A stretch of DNA of 64,000 nucleotides from Promethearchaeia archaeon (GTDB taxonomy: Archaea; Asgardarchaeota; Lokiarchaeia; Sigyniarchaeales; SOKP01): assembly GCA_029856145.1 (NCBI GenBank), contig JAHQWK010000001.1, positions 62,001 to 126,000 of the forward strand, read 5' to 3'. Of this stretch, positions 18,649 to 26,947 are shown in pieces. Made by a program: the position numbers and the translations under genes. Positions within the stretch are counted from its first letter, which is position 1. Every line of letters begins with the position of its first letter. Below the pieces are notes generated by a model that was not told the DNA's origin, searched no databases, and saw nothing but the letters and a program-made list of their open reading frames with translations.

Positions 18649-20571
18649 GTGGCTTATAAAGAATTAAAACACATTGTTGAAAATCTTGTAAATTCAACGA
18701 ATAATCAAGATTCTAGTATTAATGCTATTAATAACGTATTATTTGGTCTCTTGGAGAAAAATAGCAATAAGTACGAAGAATTCAAAAATGATATTAGGCT
18801 AAAATGGGACAATTTTAAAAAGAAGAATCAAAATCGAATAATTAAAAAGACTTTTACTTCATTTTTCTATGAAAACTTTCACGATTTATTTTCCTACTTT
18901 TTACATGTGTTTTTTAACTTTGATGAAAATTCTCTTGAGCTGTTTAGTAAAGAAAAGATATCTGAAAAAATCATATTTTTTGAATATAATTATCTTTTAA
19001 ATCCAAATGAAGAAAAAAAATTTATCAATATTTCTGATGAATTTCAAGTTGAAATATTATATGGATTTTCAATAATTACGGGATACCTTTACTTTATTGT
19101 TCGACTTTTAGGGATGGTTATTAGAAATGCAATTCAAGAGAATGTTTTCATTCTCATTGATGCCATTACCATCAAAAACGGAGATATGAATAAAAACTTG
19201 AATTTTCTAATAATTTGTAAGGATAGTAAAGATGAAATCTTTGAATCTTATTATAAAATGGTTTTATATTATTTCTTAAGACAAATTAAGGGTATTCCAG
19301 AAGAATATTTTGAGAGATTATATGAAGGAAGAGAAAAATTGTATGAAATTGCTTTAAATGAATATTCTTCTTCAAAAGAAAAATTAGTAGATCTATTATA
19401 TTATTTCTATAAAAAATGTAATTTGCTTCAAAGTTTCTCACCTATATTAGACTTTTTTAATTTTGTGGGTGCTAGAGTAGAAGATTCAGTATTTTCAAAG
19501 TTGGATGTTATCAAAAAAGAATTCCTTGTTAACCTTAACTATTCAACCGAAAAAAAAAACTCTATTCTCAAATTTTTTGAATATCTTGATAAGAAATCTA
19601 CCTTGTATTCAACTTTTCAAGCAAATAATTTGCCTTCACCAAAATCACAATTAAATCTATTCTTATTATATATGAAATATTATTTTGGAAGTGGTCTCGA
19701 AGCATTAGAAGTAGGAGATTTACTATTTTTGCCCGAAGTTTTTAAAACGACATTAAATCAATATAATAAAAAGGTAGATGAGGTAATAGGGACAAATACT
19801 ATTAAAAATATAAAAGAATTTTCAAATTATCTGTCGGCTTTGTCAAATATTCACAATATCAATCTATTTTTTCATAAGATATTTAAGAAAAATGTATCTC
19901 AACTAAATTATGGTTTCTTTAAAACATTCCTAAGAAGCTTTAATTCAAATTTTTCTCAGAAAATATCTCAAGAAAATGAAATTCTTACGGAAAATCAAGA
20001 AAATTCTCCTTTAACATTTCATATTATAGTTGATCATATTTGCAAAATTCTTTATGTATTAATTGATAAAATATTTTTGAGACCTTCTCCAAATGAAGCA
20101 TCTAGAAATTTCATTGATCCACGTAGTCGATATATTGGGAAAAATATTGCTTTAAGAGTTTTAGAACTATTTGTTTTTCAAGATATAAATTATTCTGACG
20201 ATGTATGGCCAGATTATATAATTAGTTTAAATAGAGAACAGCTTAAGAAAGAATTGAAACCGTTTAACGTAACAATTCCGAAGAAGTACTTTTACTCTCT
20301 TGAAGAATTAATACAAATTATGATAACTTATACTATTCAATCTTTTTCTGATCAACCCTTTTTCGAAGAATGGTTAATTTATGAGATTATAATTCCTTTA
20401 AATAATATAATTCAAGAAATTCGAAATGCTGTTAGAGACCCAACCAATGAAATTGAAGTATATGAAAAACTAAGTGAATATTTTATTACAGATATAAGAG
20501 ATGAAAAAATTAAAAAAGACTTCAAATTCTTTTGCCAACAACTAGCTCCTTTTTGGAGAAATGTTAAATAA
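18649..20571 (+). CDS. Large helical protein of unknown function
   Basis: A 640-aa protein with no recognisable domain. It is rich in Phe, Lys, Asn and Tyr, predicted mainly helical, without signal peptide. Moderately hydrophobic patches such as SIITGYLYFIVRLLGMVIRN (about 145-164) may be amphipathic or a buried core rather than a true membrane span. It starts at GTG (18649) with no clear Shine-Dalgarno sequence. The last 30 bp overlap, tail to tail, the end of the minus-strand MobB gene. No catalytic motif stood out on reading. It is probably a lineage-specific protein, and its length with sustained coding character makes it a real gene. Confidence 0.65.
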   Translation: MAYKELKHIVENLVNSTNNQDSSINAINNVLFGLLEKNSNKYEEFKNDIRLKWDNFKKKNQNRIIKKTFTSFFYENFHDLFSYFLHVFFNFDENSLELFSKEKISEKIIFFEYNYLLNPNEEKKFINISDEFQVEILYGFSIITGYLYFIVRLLGMVIRNAIQENVFILIDAITIKNGDMNKNLNFLIICKDSKDEIFESYYKMVLYYFLRQIKGIPEEYFERLYEGREKLYEIALNEYSSSKEKLVDLLYYFYKKCNLLQSFSPILDFFNFVGARVEDSVFSKLDVIKKEFLVNLNYSTEKKNSILKFFEYLDKKSTLYSTFQANNLPSPKSQLNLFLLYMKYYFGSGLEALEVGDLLFLPEVFKTTLNQYNKKVDEVIGTNTIKNIKEFSNYLSALSNIHNINLFFHKIFKKNVSQLNYGFFKTFLRSFNSNFSQKISQENEILTENQENSPLTFHIIVDHICKILYVLIDKIFLRPSPNEASRNFIDPRSRYIGKNIALRVLELFVFQDINYSDDVWPDYIISLNREQLKKELKPFNVTIPKKYFYSLEELIQIMITYTIQSFSDQPFFEEWLIYEIIIPLNNIIQEIRNAVRDPTNEIEVYEKLSEYFITDIRDEKIKKDFKFFCQQLAPFWRNVK

Positions 20572-21066
20572 ATTCAAAAATTTTGAAAAATGGGTGTCAA
20601 TATCTATTATTGGTATATTAAAGACACTTTTTTTAGTTATTTCCTCTGAACAGATTACACCTGAAATCATTTTGACGTTTTCCGTTAATTGTTCTTTAAT
20701 TTCATTTAAGTCAGATATGCATAAAACTGTAGGATTGTTTAGTTTTCTAAAACCTTCTGTAAACATTAAATCTAACTTAAAAGGTCCATATTTTAGCCAT
20801 TTTAAAAGTCCTTCTAAATTGCCTTCTTCAATTTTTATAAAAATAGCAGTTTCATTAATATCATTTTGAATTACAGAAAAAATTGCTCCAGCTTCAGTAA
20901 ATCTATAAGAATCTTTTCCCTTCTTATCAACTGGATGATTTTTTACGTTTTTTATTACAGAAACATTATAATTTAATTTTTTTCTTAATAATTTTATTGC
21001 ACTTGTAATAAATAATGTCTTTCCCGAACCCGAATATCCCACAACATCTATTAATAAAATAAGAAT
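20542..21066 (-). CDS. mobB: MobB-like P-loop protein (molybdopterin-guanine dinucleotide adapter)
   Basis: GTP-binding adapter of molybdenum cofactor biosynthesis. Walker A is GYSGSGKT; then come the family segments KNHPVDKKGKDSYRFTEAGA, the LMFTEGFRKLNNP switch-like region and SGVICSEE. If the GTG at 21042 is the start, the P-loop begins at residue 2 and strand beta-1 is missing. The frame continues upstream as ILILLIDVV to a TGA at 21067-21069, giving the normal beta-1 strand, but the only possible initiators there are ATT codons (21066, 21060). I give the longer form. No other Moco genes adjoin it, but the MoaD-like gene near 8.7 kb may belong to the same pathway. Confidence 0.8.
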   Translation of the reverse strand: MLILLIDVVGYSGSGKTLFITSAIKLLRKKLNYNVSVIKNVKNHPVDKKGKDSYRFTEAGAIFSVIQNDINETAIFIKIEEGNLEGLLKWLKYGPFKLDLMFTEGFRKLNNPTVLCISDLNEIKEQLTENVKMISGVICSEEITKKSVFNIPIIDIDTHFSKFLNLFNISPKRS

Positions 21067-21247
21067 TCACACTAGTTAATTTTTAATAAAAATTTATTAA
21101 ACTTATTCTAAGATTAACATTCTAAATTATATTTGATTCCATTTCTATTTTGATTTATTTTAATGAAAGAAAAATATATTATTTCTATATCTATTATTTA
21201 TTTAAATAAGATTTTTCGAAAACAATCAAAGAAATTTCGTTAATCAA

Positions 21248-23236
21248 ATGAGTAGCCCAAATAGATTTGTTTTTGATGCTAATTTTTTCATTTGTATGCT
21301 GCAAATTAAAGCACGTAATATTTTAGGAAATTTAAAAAGAGTTGCAGAAGAATTAGGTTATAAATATTACATATCTCAAACTGTATTTGATGAAATTAAA
21401 GCTCCACACACATATAGGGATAAAATGAAAAGTTTTATTAATGTAGAAAAGGTCTCCCCTTATGAAATTGATGCTGTAAAAGACATTCTTAGCCGATATA
21501 ACGTAAGATTTCCTGCCCAGAATCCAGATCTCACGCTTGTGTGTATTGGAAATAAACTCTTAGAAAAAAATGACGTTTTACCCGTTCATCTTGTAACAGA
21601 TGATTTTAAACTAGCTAAAAACACAAATTTACTTTATAAAGGAAAAATAAATATATTATCACTTTCAAGCTTTCTTTTAAAATTACAAAGAACAACTGCT
21701 GATTCTCAGATGCGAAAATACTTTAAAGAAATTTGGAAGAGAAGTTTAAATTACACATTATCCTACATGATTGAACGCTCTAAAATTTATCCTGCTGAAC
21801 AAAAAATAACCTGGTTGATTGAAAAGGCGATAGCTGTTACAGAAAGCTCAATTTTAACTCAAGATGTAGAGTTAGAAAATCCCGATGCTGGTGTGAAGTT
21901 CGAGATTGGTGCTTCTAAATATATAAATGAAATTGGTATTGCAGAGAAGTATATTTCAAATCAAGATCTCCCTCAAAGTGAAGAGGAGAAAATACTCGGG
22001 ATTCTAAAATTTCTTGAAAATTTAAAGATTTCAAGGGAGTATATAATTCGAGCTCGTGAAGCGATAATCAAAAGCGAAACAAAAGATGCTATAAAATTTT
22101 TAAAAACGGGGAATGGATTTTTAGTATCTTTACTTCAAGTCGCATCAGGGCAATTAACAAATTTAAAGGATTATGAGATTGTTGAACAGTTGATATGCTC
22201 TGAAATTAGTAAAACGGAATTTTTAAGAGCATTTTTATTAGTTTCTCTTGGTCGTATTAATGCTGCAGTAGATTCCCTTGAAAGAGCAGCATTATTCTCA
22301 ATTATTATTCATAATTATAAAACTTGTTTGACTCTAAATTATATAAAGGCTATGATATACTTATTTTATGGGCTTTATGAAAATGCTATCAAACAATATA
22401 ATTTTTCTGAAGAACTGGCCGACATTTATGAAGATGATAAACTACGTCTTAAATGTTTAATCGGTAAAGCGATAGCAATTTATATTCAAGGTAAAGATAG
22501 GAATACAGCGATGAATATCATGGAGGAAATCTCGAAAATTGACTTAGATGAAAACTTTCTTGATGCCATAATCGTATTTAGTGAGCTTGGGGATTATTTC
22601 TTGGCCTTAGGACATTCTCAAATTGCTGTAAATCTATATAACCAAGCATTAGAAATTTCAATTGATTATAAATTGTCATTTAAAAGTGAGATATTGATAG
22701 AAAAATTAAAAAGATCTTATATTGCAACAGTTTTGGATGGATATTCTGCTGTAGATATGATTGATAAATTGGATCTTTTATTAGATAAAGCATATGAAAT
22801 TAAAGATATTGAAAAATATAATGAACAAATTAAGAAAATTTCAAGTTTTAATCTCTTATTTTATACACCTTTTCCATATATTTCGGGTAAAAAAAAGGCC
22901 ATTCCATTCTCAAAACTACCTAAGGAACTTCAAGATGATTATTTAGAAGTGGTATATTTTGAGAAATCAGAAAATGTTCAAGATCAAATACTTTTTATTG
23001 TTTTTCATCTCGAACTCGGGTTATTGGGCATTAAATTAATGACGGATAAAAAAATAACAGGTATAGCTGAAAATTATACTTTAAAGATCAAACCTATAGC
23101 AAAAGTTAAAATATACGAACCAAACGAAGAATTAAAAGAAAGATATTTAATCAGGGCTATAATTGAGACAACAATTAAAAATCAAATTCAAATTTCCTAT
23201 ACTCTTCCATCTTTCTTTAAGAAACTAAATTTATAA
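21248..23236 (+). CDS. PIN-domain nuclease fused to TPR-like helical repeats
   Basis: A two-part 662-aa protein. Residues 6-150 form a PIN domain: RFVFDANFF with the first acidic residue, SQTVFDEIKAP with the conserved acidic pair, NPDLTLVCIGNKL and LVTDDFKLAKN with the later aspartates, then the strand INILSLSSFL. These residues bind metal in Nob1/VapC-like RNases. From about 170 to 560 the chain is helical-repeat (ALFSIIIHNYKTCLTLNYIK, then FLDAIIVFSELGDYFLALGH), followed by a compact C-terminal region to 662. Such size is far beyond a toxin PIN. An rRNA or mRNA processing nuclease with a protein-binding platform is plausible. No antitoxin gene is adjacent. Confidence 0.78.
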   Translation: MSSPNRFVFDANFFICMLQIKARNILGNLKRVAEELGYKYYISQTVFDEIKAPHTYRDKMKSFINVEKVSPYEIDAVKDILSRYNVRFPAQNPDLTLVCIGNKLLEKNDVLPVHLVTDDFKLAKNTNLLYKGKINILSLSSFLLKLQRTTADSQMRKYFKEIWKRSLNYTLSYMIERSKIYPAEQKITWLIEKAIAVTESSILTQDVELENPDAGVKFEIGASKYINEIGIAEKYISNQDLPQSEEEKILGILKFLENLKISREYIIRAREAIIKSETKDAIKFLKTGNGFLVSLLQVASGQLTNLKDYEIVEQLICSEISKTEFLRAFLLVSLGRINAAVDSLERAALFSIIIHNYKTCLTLNYIKAMIYLFYGLYENAIKQYNFSEELADIYEDDKLRLKCLIGKAIAIYIQGKDRNTAMNIMEEISKIDLDENFLDAIIVFSELGDYFLALGHSQIAVNLYNQALEISIDYKLSFKSEILIEKLKRSYIATVLDGYSAVDMIDKLDLLLDKAYEIKDIEKYNEQIKKISSFNLLFYTPFPYISGKKKAIPFSKLPKELQDDYLEVVYFEKSENVQDQILFIVFHLELGLLGIKLMTDKKITGIAENYTLKIKPIAKVKIYEPNEELKERYLIRAIIETTIKNQIQISYTLPSFFKKLNL

Positions 23237-23286
23237 TTAACATAATTGATTTAAGAATCGAACCTATAAAATAAAGCTTTATAAAC

Positions 23287-23559
23287 TTAGTTCTTTCTTA
23301 AGCCCTTGTTTCGTTGACTTATCTGATGTCCATGAATAGCACAGCTAATACAGTAATACTTAGTCTTACTTGGAGTTTGGATAATTGTACCAGTTTTTTT
23401 TAATTCAGTATACATTCGACTATCAACAAGAGAAACTCTTCTTGTCACAGCCTTAGCTTTACTCCTTGCTACAAATCTTCCACATTTGCTGCACTGAACT
23501 CTAGCATAATGTCCTTTACTAGAACCACTTCTTCCGCCACTTTTTCTTTTTTTTGGAAT
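23287..23559 (-). CDS. rps26e: Small-subunit ribosomal protein S26e, apparent ATT start
   Basis: Zinc-ribbon r-protein that in eukaryotes lies at the mRNA exit channel. The 90 codons encode PKKRKSGGRSGSSKGHYARV, a first pair C-x2-C in VQCSKCGRFV and a second pair in YYCISCAIHGHQISQR, matching S26e throughout; the tail is KGLRKN. Archaeal S26e begins MPKKR, and the codon immediately before Pro-Lys-Lys-Arg here is ATT (23559-23557). The in-frame codons further up are TTT, ATT, CTG and then a TAG stop, so there is no ATG, GTG or TTG. Start-codon-based gene callers would miss it. It stands alone between the PIN-TPR and lipid-synthesis genes. Confidence 0.9.
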   Translation of the reverse strand: MPKKRKSGGRSGSSKGHYARVQCSKCGRFVARSKAKAVTRRVSLVDSRMYTELKKTGTIIQTPSKTKYYCISCAIHGHQISQRNKGLRKN

Positions 23560-23720
23560 AAAAATCAGCTACTTTTAGTTTTTTCTTATTTATCTTTACT
23601 CTATATCCTAATTGAATTGTATAAAACTTAAAAAATTTATCCTTTAGCGTGAAAAAGTATAAAATAAATATTGAAAATAGATATTTTAAGAGCTAAGTAC
23701 CCTATCTATTTTATTTATGT

Positions 23721-24419
23721 CTAACTTTTTAAAGTCTTAAAAGTATAGCTTAATCTTTGTATAACTGTATAAATTAAAGTAAGAGTGTAAATTAGAATAC
23801 TAATGAGAAAAACTGGTGTGACAGGGACTCTAGTGACAAACGGAACAAACGGAATTGTCAAAGGCTCATTGAATATAAGGAATGTTGTAAAATATAATAT
23901 TAATTCTATGATTATAACAAAAAGTAGGAAAAGAATTCGTTCAGCTCGTTCCATGAATCCAACACCTTTCATATTAACACCTTCATTTTCGGCTCTTGAA
24001 CGTATATAAGAAATCATAATAACTAAAAACAATATAATATACCCTAATAAAAAATCTACCAAACCTCCATAAATTAAACCCAAAACAAAAATTGCATCAG
24101 AAAGCCTATCTAAATTTGAATCCAGAAATGCGCCAGCTTGAGTTTCTTTATTTGTTCTTCGCGCCACTTCCCCATCAAATAAATCCATAGCACCAGCGAT
24201 TCCTATCATAAAAGGTATAATCCATGAAAGCCAAATTGAAATATACAACCCATATATAGCTATTAATAATGATGCAACTAAAGAACATATAAATCCTATA
24301 TAGGAAATCTTATTGGGTGTAAAATTGTGTTTAATCAAAAATTCTACGGGGTAATTTATAAGTTTATTTGAAATTTCTCTCTGTCGAGTTCTTTTATTTT
24401 TATCTTCTATTTCATTCAA
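23721..24419 (-). CDS. CDP-alcohol phosphatidyltransferase (archaetidylinositol-phosphate synthase-like)
   Basis: Integral membrane enzyme that displaces CMP from a CDP-activated lipid with an alcohol phosphate. The eight-point catalytic motif D-G-x2-A-R-x8-G-x3-D-x3-D is complete in DLFDGEVARRTNKETQAG followed by AFLDSNLDR. About six hydrophobic segments fill the 232 residues. The N-terminal ISNKLINYPVEFLIKHNFTP and the form of the motif fit archaeal polar-lipid synthases, probably making archaetidylinositol phosphate; serine or glycerol-phosphate versions cannot be excluded. It is transcribed on the minus strand downstream of the trmY-like gene with a 71-bp gap. Confidence 0.88.
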   Translation of the reverse strand: MNEIEDKNKRTRQREISNKLINYPVEFLIKHNFTPNKISYIGFICSLVASLLIAIYGLYISIWLSWIIPFMIGIAGAMDLFDGEVARRTNKETQAGAFLDSNLDRLSDAIFVLGLIYGGLVDFLLGYIILFLVIMISYIRSRAENEGVNMKGVGFMERAERILFLLFVIIIELILYFTTFLIFNEPLTIPFVPFVTRVPVTPVFLISILIYTLTLIYTVIQRLSYTFKTLKS

Positions 24420-24490
24420 TTTCTTAATAAATCCTACAATCTCATCATTTAGATTAATATTTTTAAAATTTCTTTATAATAAAAAATTTA

Positions 24491-25099
24491 TTATAATCCC
24501 ATTCTATATAATTTCAATAATCGAATAACTGAGGAAGCTAAATACGATTGATTTCCAATACTTATAGTTGGAATTTTTAATGCTAATAATTCCTTTGAAT
24601 TGAGAAATTGATCATCTTGGCTCCCTATTATGAAAACAATATTTTCCTTTTCTTGGATGTTGCTAAATAGTTCAAAAAAAGCTTGACCTTGTTCATGTAA
24701 AATAAATACTTTATGATTCATTTTCTTAAAATGCCTTATTGCTTCTATTATATTCATTTTTGAATTTTTAATTGTGTTTAGTGGATTAAGCTTCAGATCT
24801 TCATTAGCATAAATTTTCTGAAGGAAATCAACAAAGTAATCTGTAAAAAGTATTTCATTTTTAGGAAAAAATTCGTAATTAAAAAACTCGGGTTTAAAAA
24901 TAAATGTACCATAACGATCCAAAAATGTCCATATCTGAATATTTCTTTCAAAATCATTATCCCGTAGCATTGTTGAAAGGATACATCGTGAAATTACGTC
25001 TAATCGACCAGAAGATCCGGGTATATCTTTTATAGTATAATTTTTTATATTTATAGTCTTAGATTTAATGAAAAAAATTAAATTCATATAATTGTTCAT
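24491..25099 (-). CDS. trmY: tRNA (pseudouridine(54)-N1)-methyltransferase TrmY
   Basis: SPOUT-class methyltransferase that makes N1-methylpseudouridine at tRNA position 54 in archaea. Evidence is the family pattern: IKDIPGSSGRLDVISRCIL (about 24-42), IQIWTFLDRYGTF, the knot strand VFILHEQGQAF, then FIIGSQDDQF and the SAM-binding knot region LKIPTISIGNQSYLASSVIRLL near the C-terminus. Length (202 aa) is normal. It starts at ATG 25099. It could be transcribed with the lipid synthase that follows, though no functional link is evident. It adds to the tRNA-modification genes in this window. Confidence 0.85.
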   Translation of the reverse strand: MNNYMNLIFFIKSKTINIKNYTIKDIPGSSGRLDVISRCILSTMLRDNDFERNIQIWTFLDRYGTFIFKPEFFNYEFFPKNEILFTDYFVDFLQKIYANEDLKLNPLNTIKNSKMNIIEAIRHFKKMNHKVFILHEQGQAFFELFSNIQEKENIVFIIGSQDDQFLNSKELLALKIPTISIGNQSYLASSVIRLLKLYRMGL

Positions 25100-25223
25100 T
25101 AACCTTTTATTTTATAATAAAAAAAATGAAAAAATGGTCTAAATTTCATTTAAATTAAATTTAGTTTTAATAAGATCTAAAGTACAAATTACTTTAAATT
25201 TACTTTATAATTGATGAAAAAAT

Positions 25224-25985
25224 ATGGAGCGAGATAATATCGCAATTGAAGTAAGAAATTTAAAGAAATATTTCAAGAATAAATTTGAAACTGTTAAAGC
25301 TGTTGATGGTATTTCTTTTAATATTAAAAATGGTGAACTTTTTGGTTTTTTAGGACCTAATGGTGCCGGTAAAACTACAACAATAAATATCCTTAGTGGA
25401 TTATTAAAACCTACAGAAGGAACTGCTTTAATTGGTGGGAATGATGTTTTAAAAGAGTTAAATAAAGTTAAAGCGCTAATAGGAATTTGTCCCCAAGAAC
25501 CAGCTATTTTTAAATTTCTTAATGCTAGAGAAAATATTGAGCTTTTTGGAAATCTATACTCAATGCCTAAGGAAAAAATAAAGGAAAGAACTCAAAATCT
25601 TTTAAAAAAGCTTGATTTATTAGAAGCTAGTAAAAGAAAAACAAAAGGCTATAGTGGAGGGATGATCAGACGGTTAAATTTAATAATAGCTCTAATCAAT
25701 GATCCAAAAATTGCATTTCTAGATGAACCAACAGTAGGGATGGATCCAAGAGCTCGTCGCTCAACGTGGGAATTTATTAGAGATCTTAAAAACGATAAAA
25801 CGATTATTCTAACTACTCATTATATTGAAGAAGCAGAAGCTATCTGCGATAGAGTGGCAATAATCGATTACGGTAAATTGATTGAAATAGGATCACCAAA
25901 AGAATTAATGGAAAAATATGAAGTTGAGAATTTGGAAAAAGTATTTATGAAAATAACAGGTAGAAGAATAATGGAGGGAATGTAA
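25224..25985 (+). CDS. ABC-2 type exporter ATP-binding protein
   Basis: ATPase of a DrrA/CcmA-like exporter. Walker A is GPNGAGKTTT (about 45-54), the Q-loop is GICPQEPAIF, the signature is YSGGMIRRLNLI, Walker B is IAFLDEPTVGMDP and the switch histidine is in LTTHYIEEAE. The signature SGGMIRR differs slightly from the common SGGMKRR. Length is 253 aa. The permease gene begins one base after the stop codon (25985, then 25987), so the pair is an operon and probably translationally coupled. Drug, lipid or polysaccharide export is usual for this class; the substrate is not deducible. Confidence 0.93.
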   Translation: MERDNIAIEVRNLKKYFKNKFETVKAVDGISFNIKNGELFGFLGPNGAGKTTTINILSGLLKPTEGTALIGGNDVLKELNKVKALIGICPQEPAIFKFLNARENIELFGNLYSMPKEKIKERTQNLLKKLDLLEASKRKTKGYSGGMIRRLNLIIALINDPKIAFLDEPTVGMDPRARRSTWEFIRDLKNDKTIILTTHYIEEAEAICDRVAIIDYGKLIEIGSPKELMEKYEVENLEKVFMKITGRRIMEGM

Positions 25986-25986
25986 A

Positions 25987-26727
25987 ATGGAAGCACAAAG
26001 AATTATAGCTCTTATAAAAATGGAACTTAAAAAACTAATAAGAGAACCGGCTTATTTGTTTTTAATGTTATTATTCCCAGCTGTTCTTACATTAACATTT
26101 GGATTAGCTTTTAGTGACCCTTCACTTGGTATGTCCTTTGATTTTATGGTTCCTGGTCTATTTGCTTATGCTTGTATTTTTATTATAATGACAATAGCCC
26201 AATCTTTTACGGATAACCGAGCAGCAGGACTCTTAAAAAGAATGAATACAACACCAATGACTTCGGGTGAATTTATGGGGAGTCATATAATATCCAATAT
26301 GATAATCGCCATTTTTCAGGTTTTAATAGTTTTTATACTCTCTATCCTTATGGGTTTTAGTCATAATGCTGATGCTGTTGGAATATTATTAGCATTCCTT
26401 GTAATAGCTCTATTATCATTAAGTTCGGTTGGATTAGGACTTATTACGGCATCTATCTCAAAGAATTCTGGAACTGCCACTGGATTGTCGTTTATATTTA
26501 TTCTACCTCAGATGTTTTTTGGAACTTTCATCCCAGTTACTAACAGTACTCGGCTAATAGCTATGTTTCTTCCAAGTTATTATGTAACAGATGCGTTAAA
26601 ATCAATTTTTAATGGAGATTCATTACTTAGTGCGAATATATTAATTGATTTCGCTTTTATTTCTATAGTAAGTATAATAATTGTAATAATTGGAATACAA
26701 TTATTCAAAAAATTTGGAAATAAATAA
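25987..26727 (+). CDS. ABC-2 type transporter permease
   Basis: Membrane half of the exporter encoded with the preceding ATPase. The protein (246 aa) has six hydrophobic segments: about 20-42, 54-76, 102-125, 132-160, 168-190 and 218-240. The family signature, a stretch around SKNSGTATGLSFIFILPQMFFGTFIPV between segments 4 and 5, ends in the usual FGTFIP motif. The elbow region is LIKMELKKLIREPAYLFLML. Start ATG at 25987 sits just after the ATPase stop. A 220-bp gap separates it from the cobaltochelatase genes, so it is probably not part of their operon. Confidence 0.9.
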   Translation: MEAQRIIALIKMELKKLIREPAYLFLMLLFPAVLTLTFGLAFSDPSLGMSFDFMVPGLFAYACIFIIMTIAQSFTDNRAAGLLKRMNTTPMTSGEFMGSHIISNMIIAIFQVLIVFILSILMGFSHNADAVGILLAFLVIALLSLSSVGLGLITASISKNSGTATGLSFIFILPQMFFGTFIPVTNSTRLIAMFLPSYYVTDALKSIFNGDSLLSANILIDFAFISIVSIIIVIIGIQLFKKFGNK

Positions 26728-26947
26728 AAAAGGGCATAATTTTATTATTTACTATTTTTTTTATTTATATTAATTCTTTAAGCCATCATTCCCCGCCTGG
26801 TTTGAAGGACTGTTCTTTGCATTTATTTGTTGCACCGAATCTTTCTATAATTTAAAAAAGAAATTTTTAAATTTTCTAAAAACTTATTCGATATGAAGAA
26901 ATTATAATTTAGTATGAATTCTAAGAATAATTAAGCTATAATTTAAA

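Noticed and set aside
26728..26947. Minus-strand ORF ending RFGATNKCKEQSFKPGGE between the ABC-2 permease and chelatase genes
   Set aside because: Only about 20 codons, no start other than ATT and no recognisable family; too little to call.
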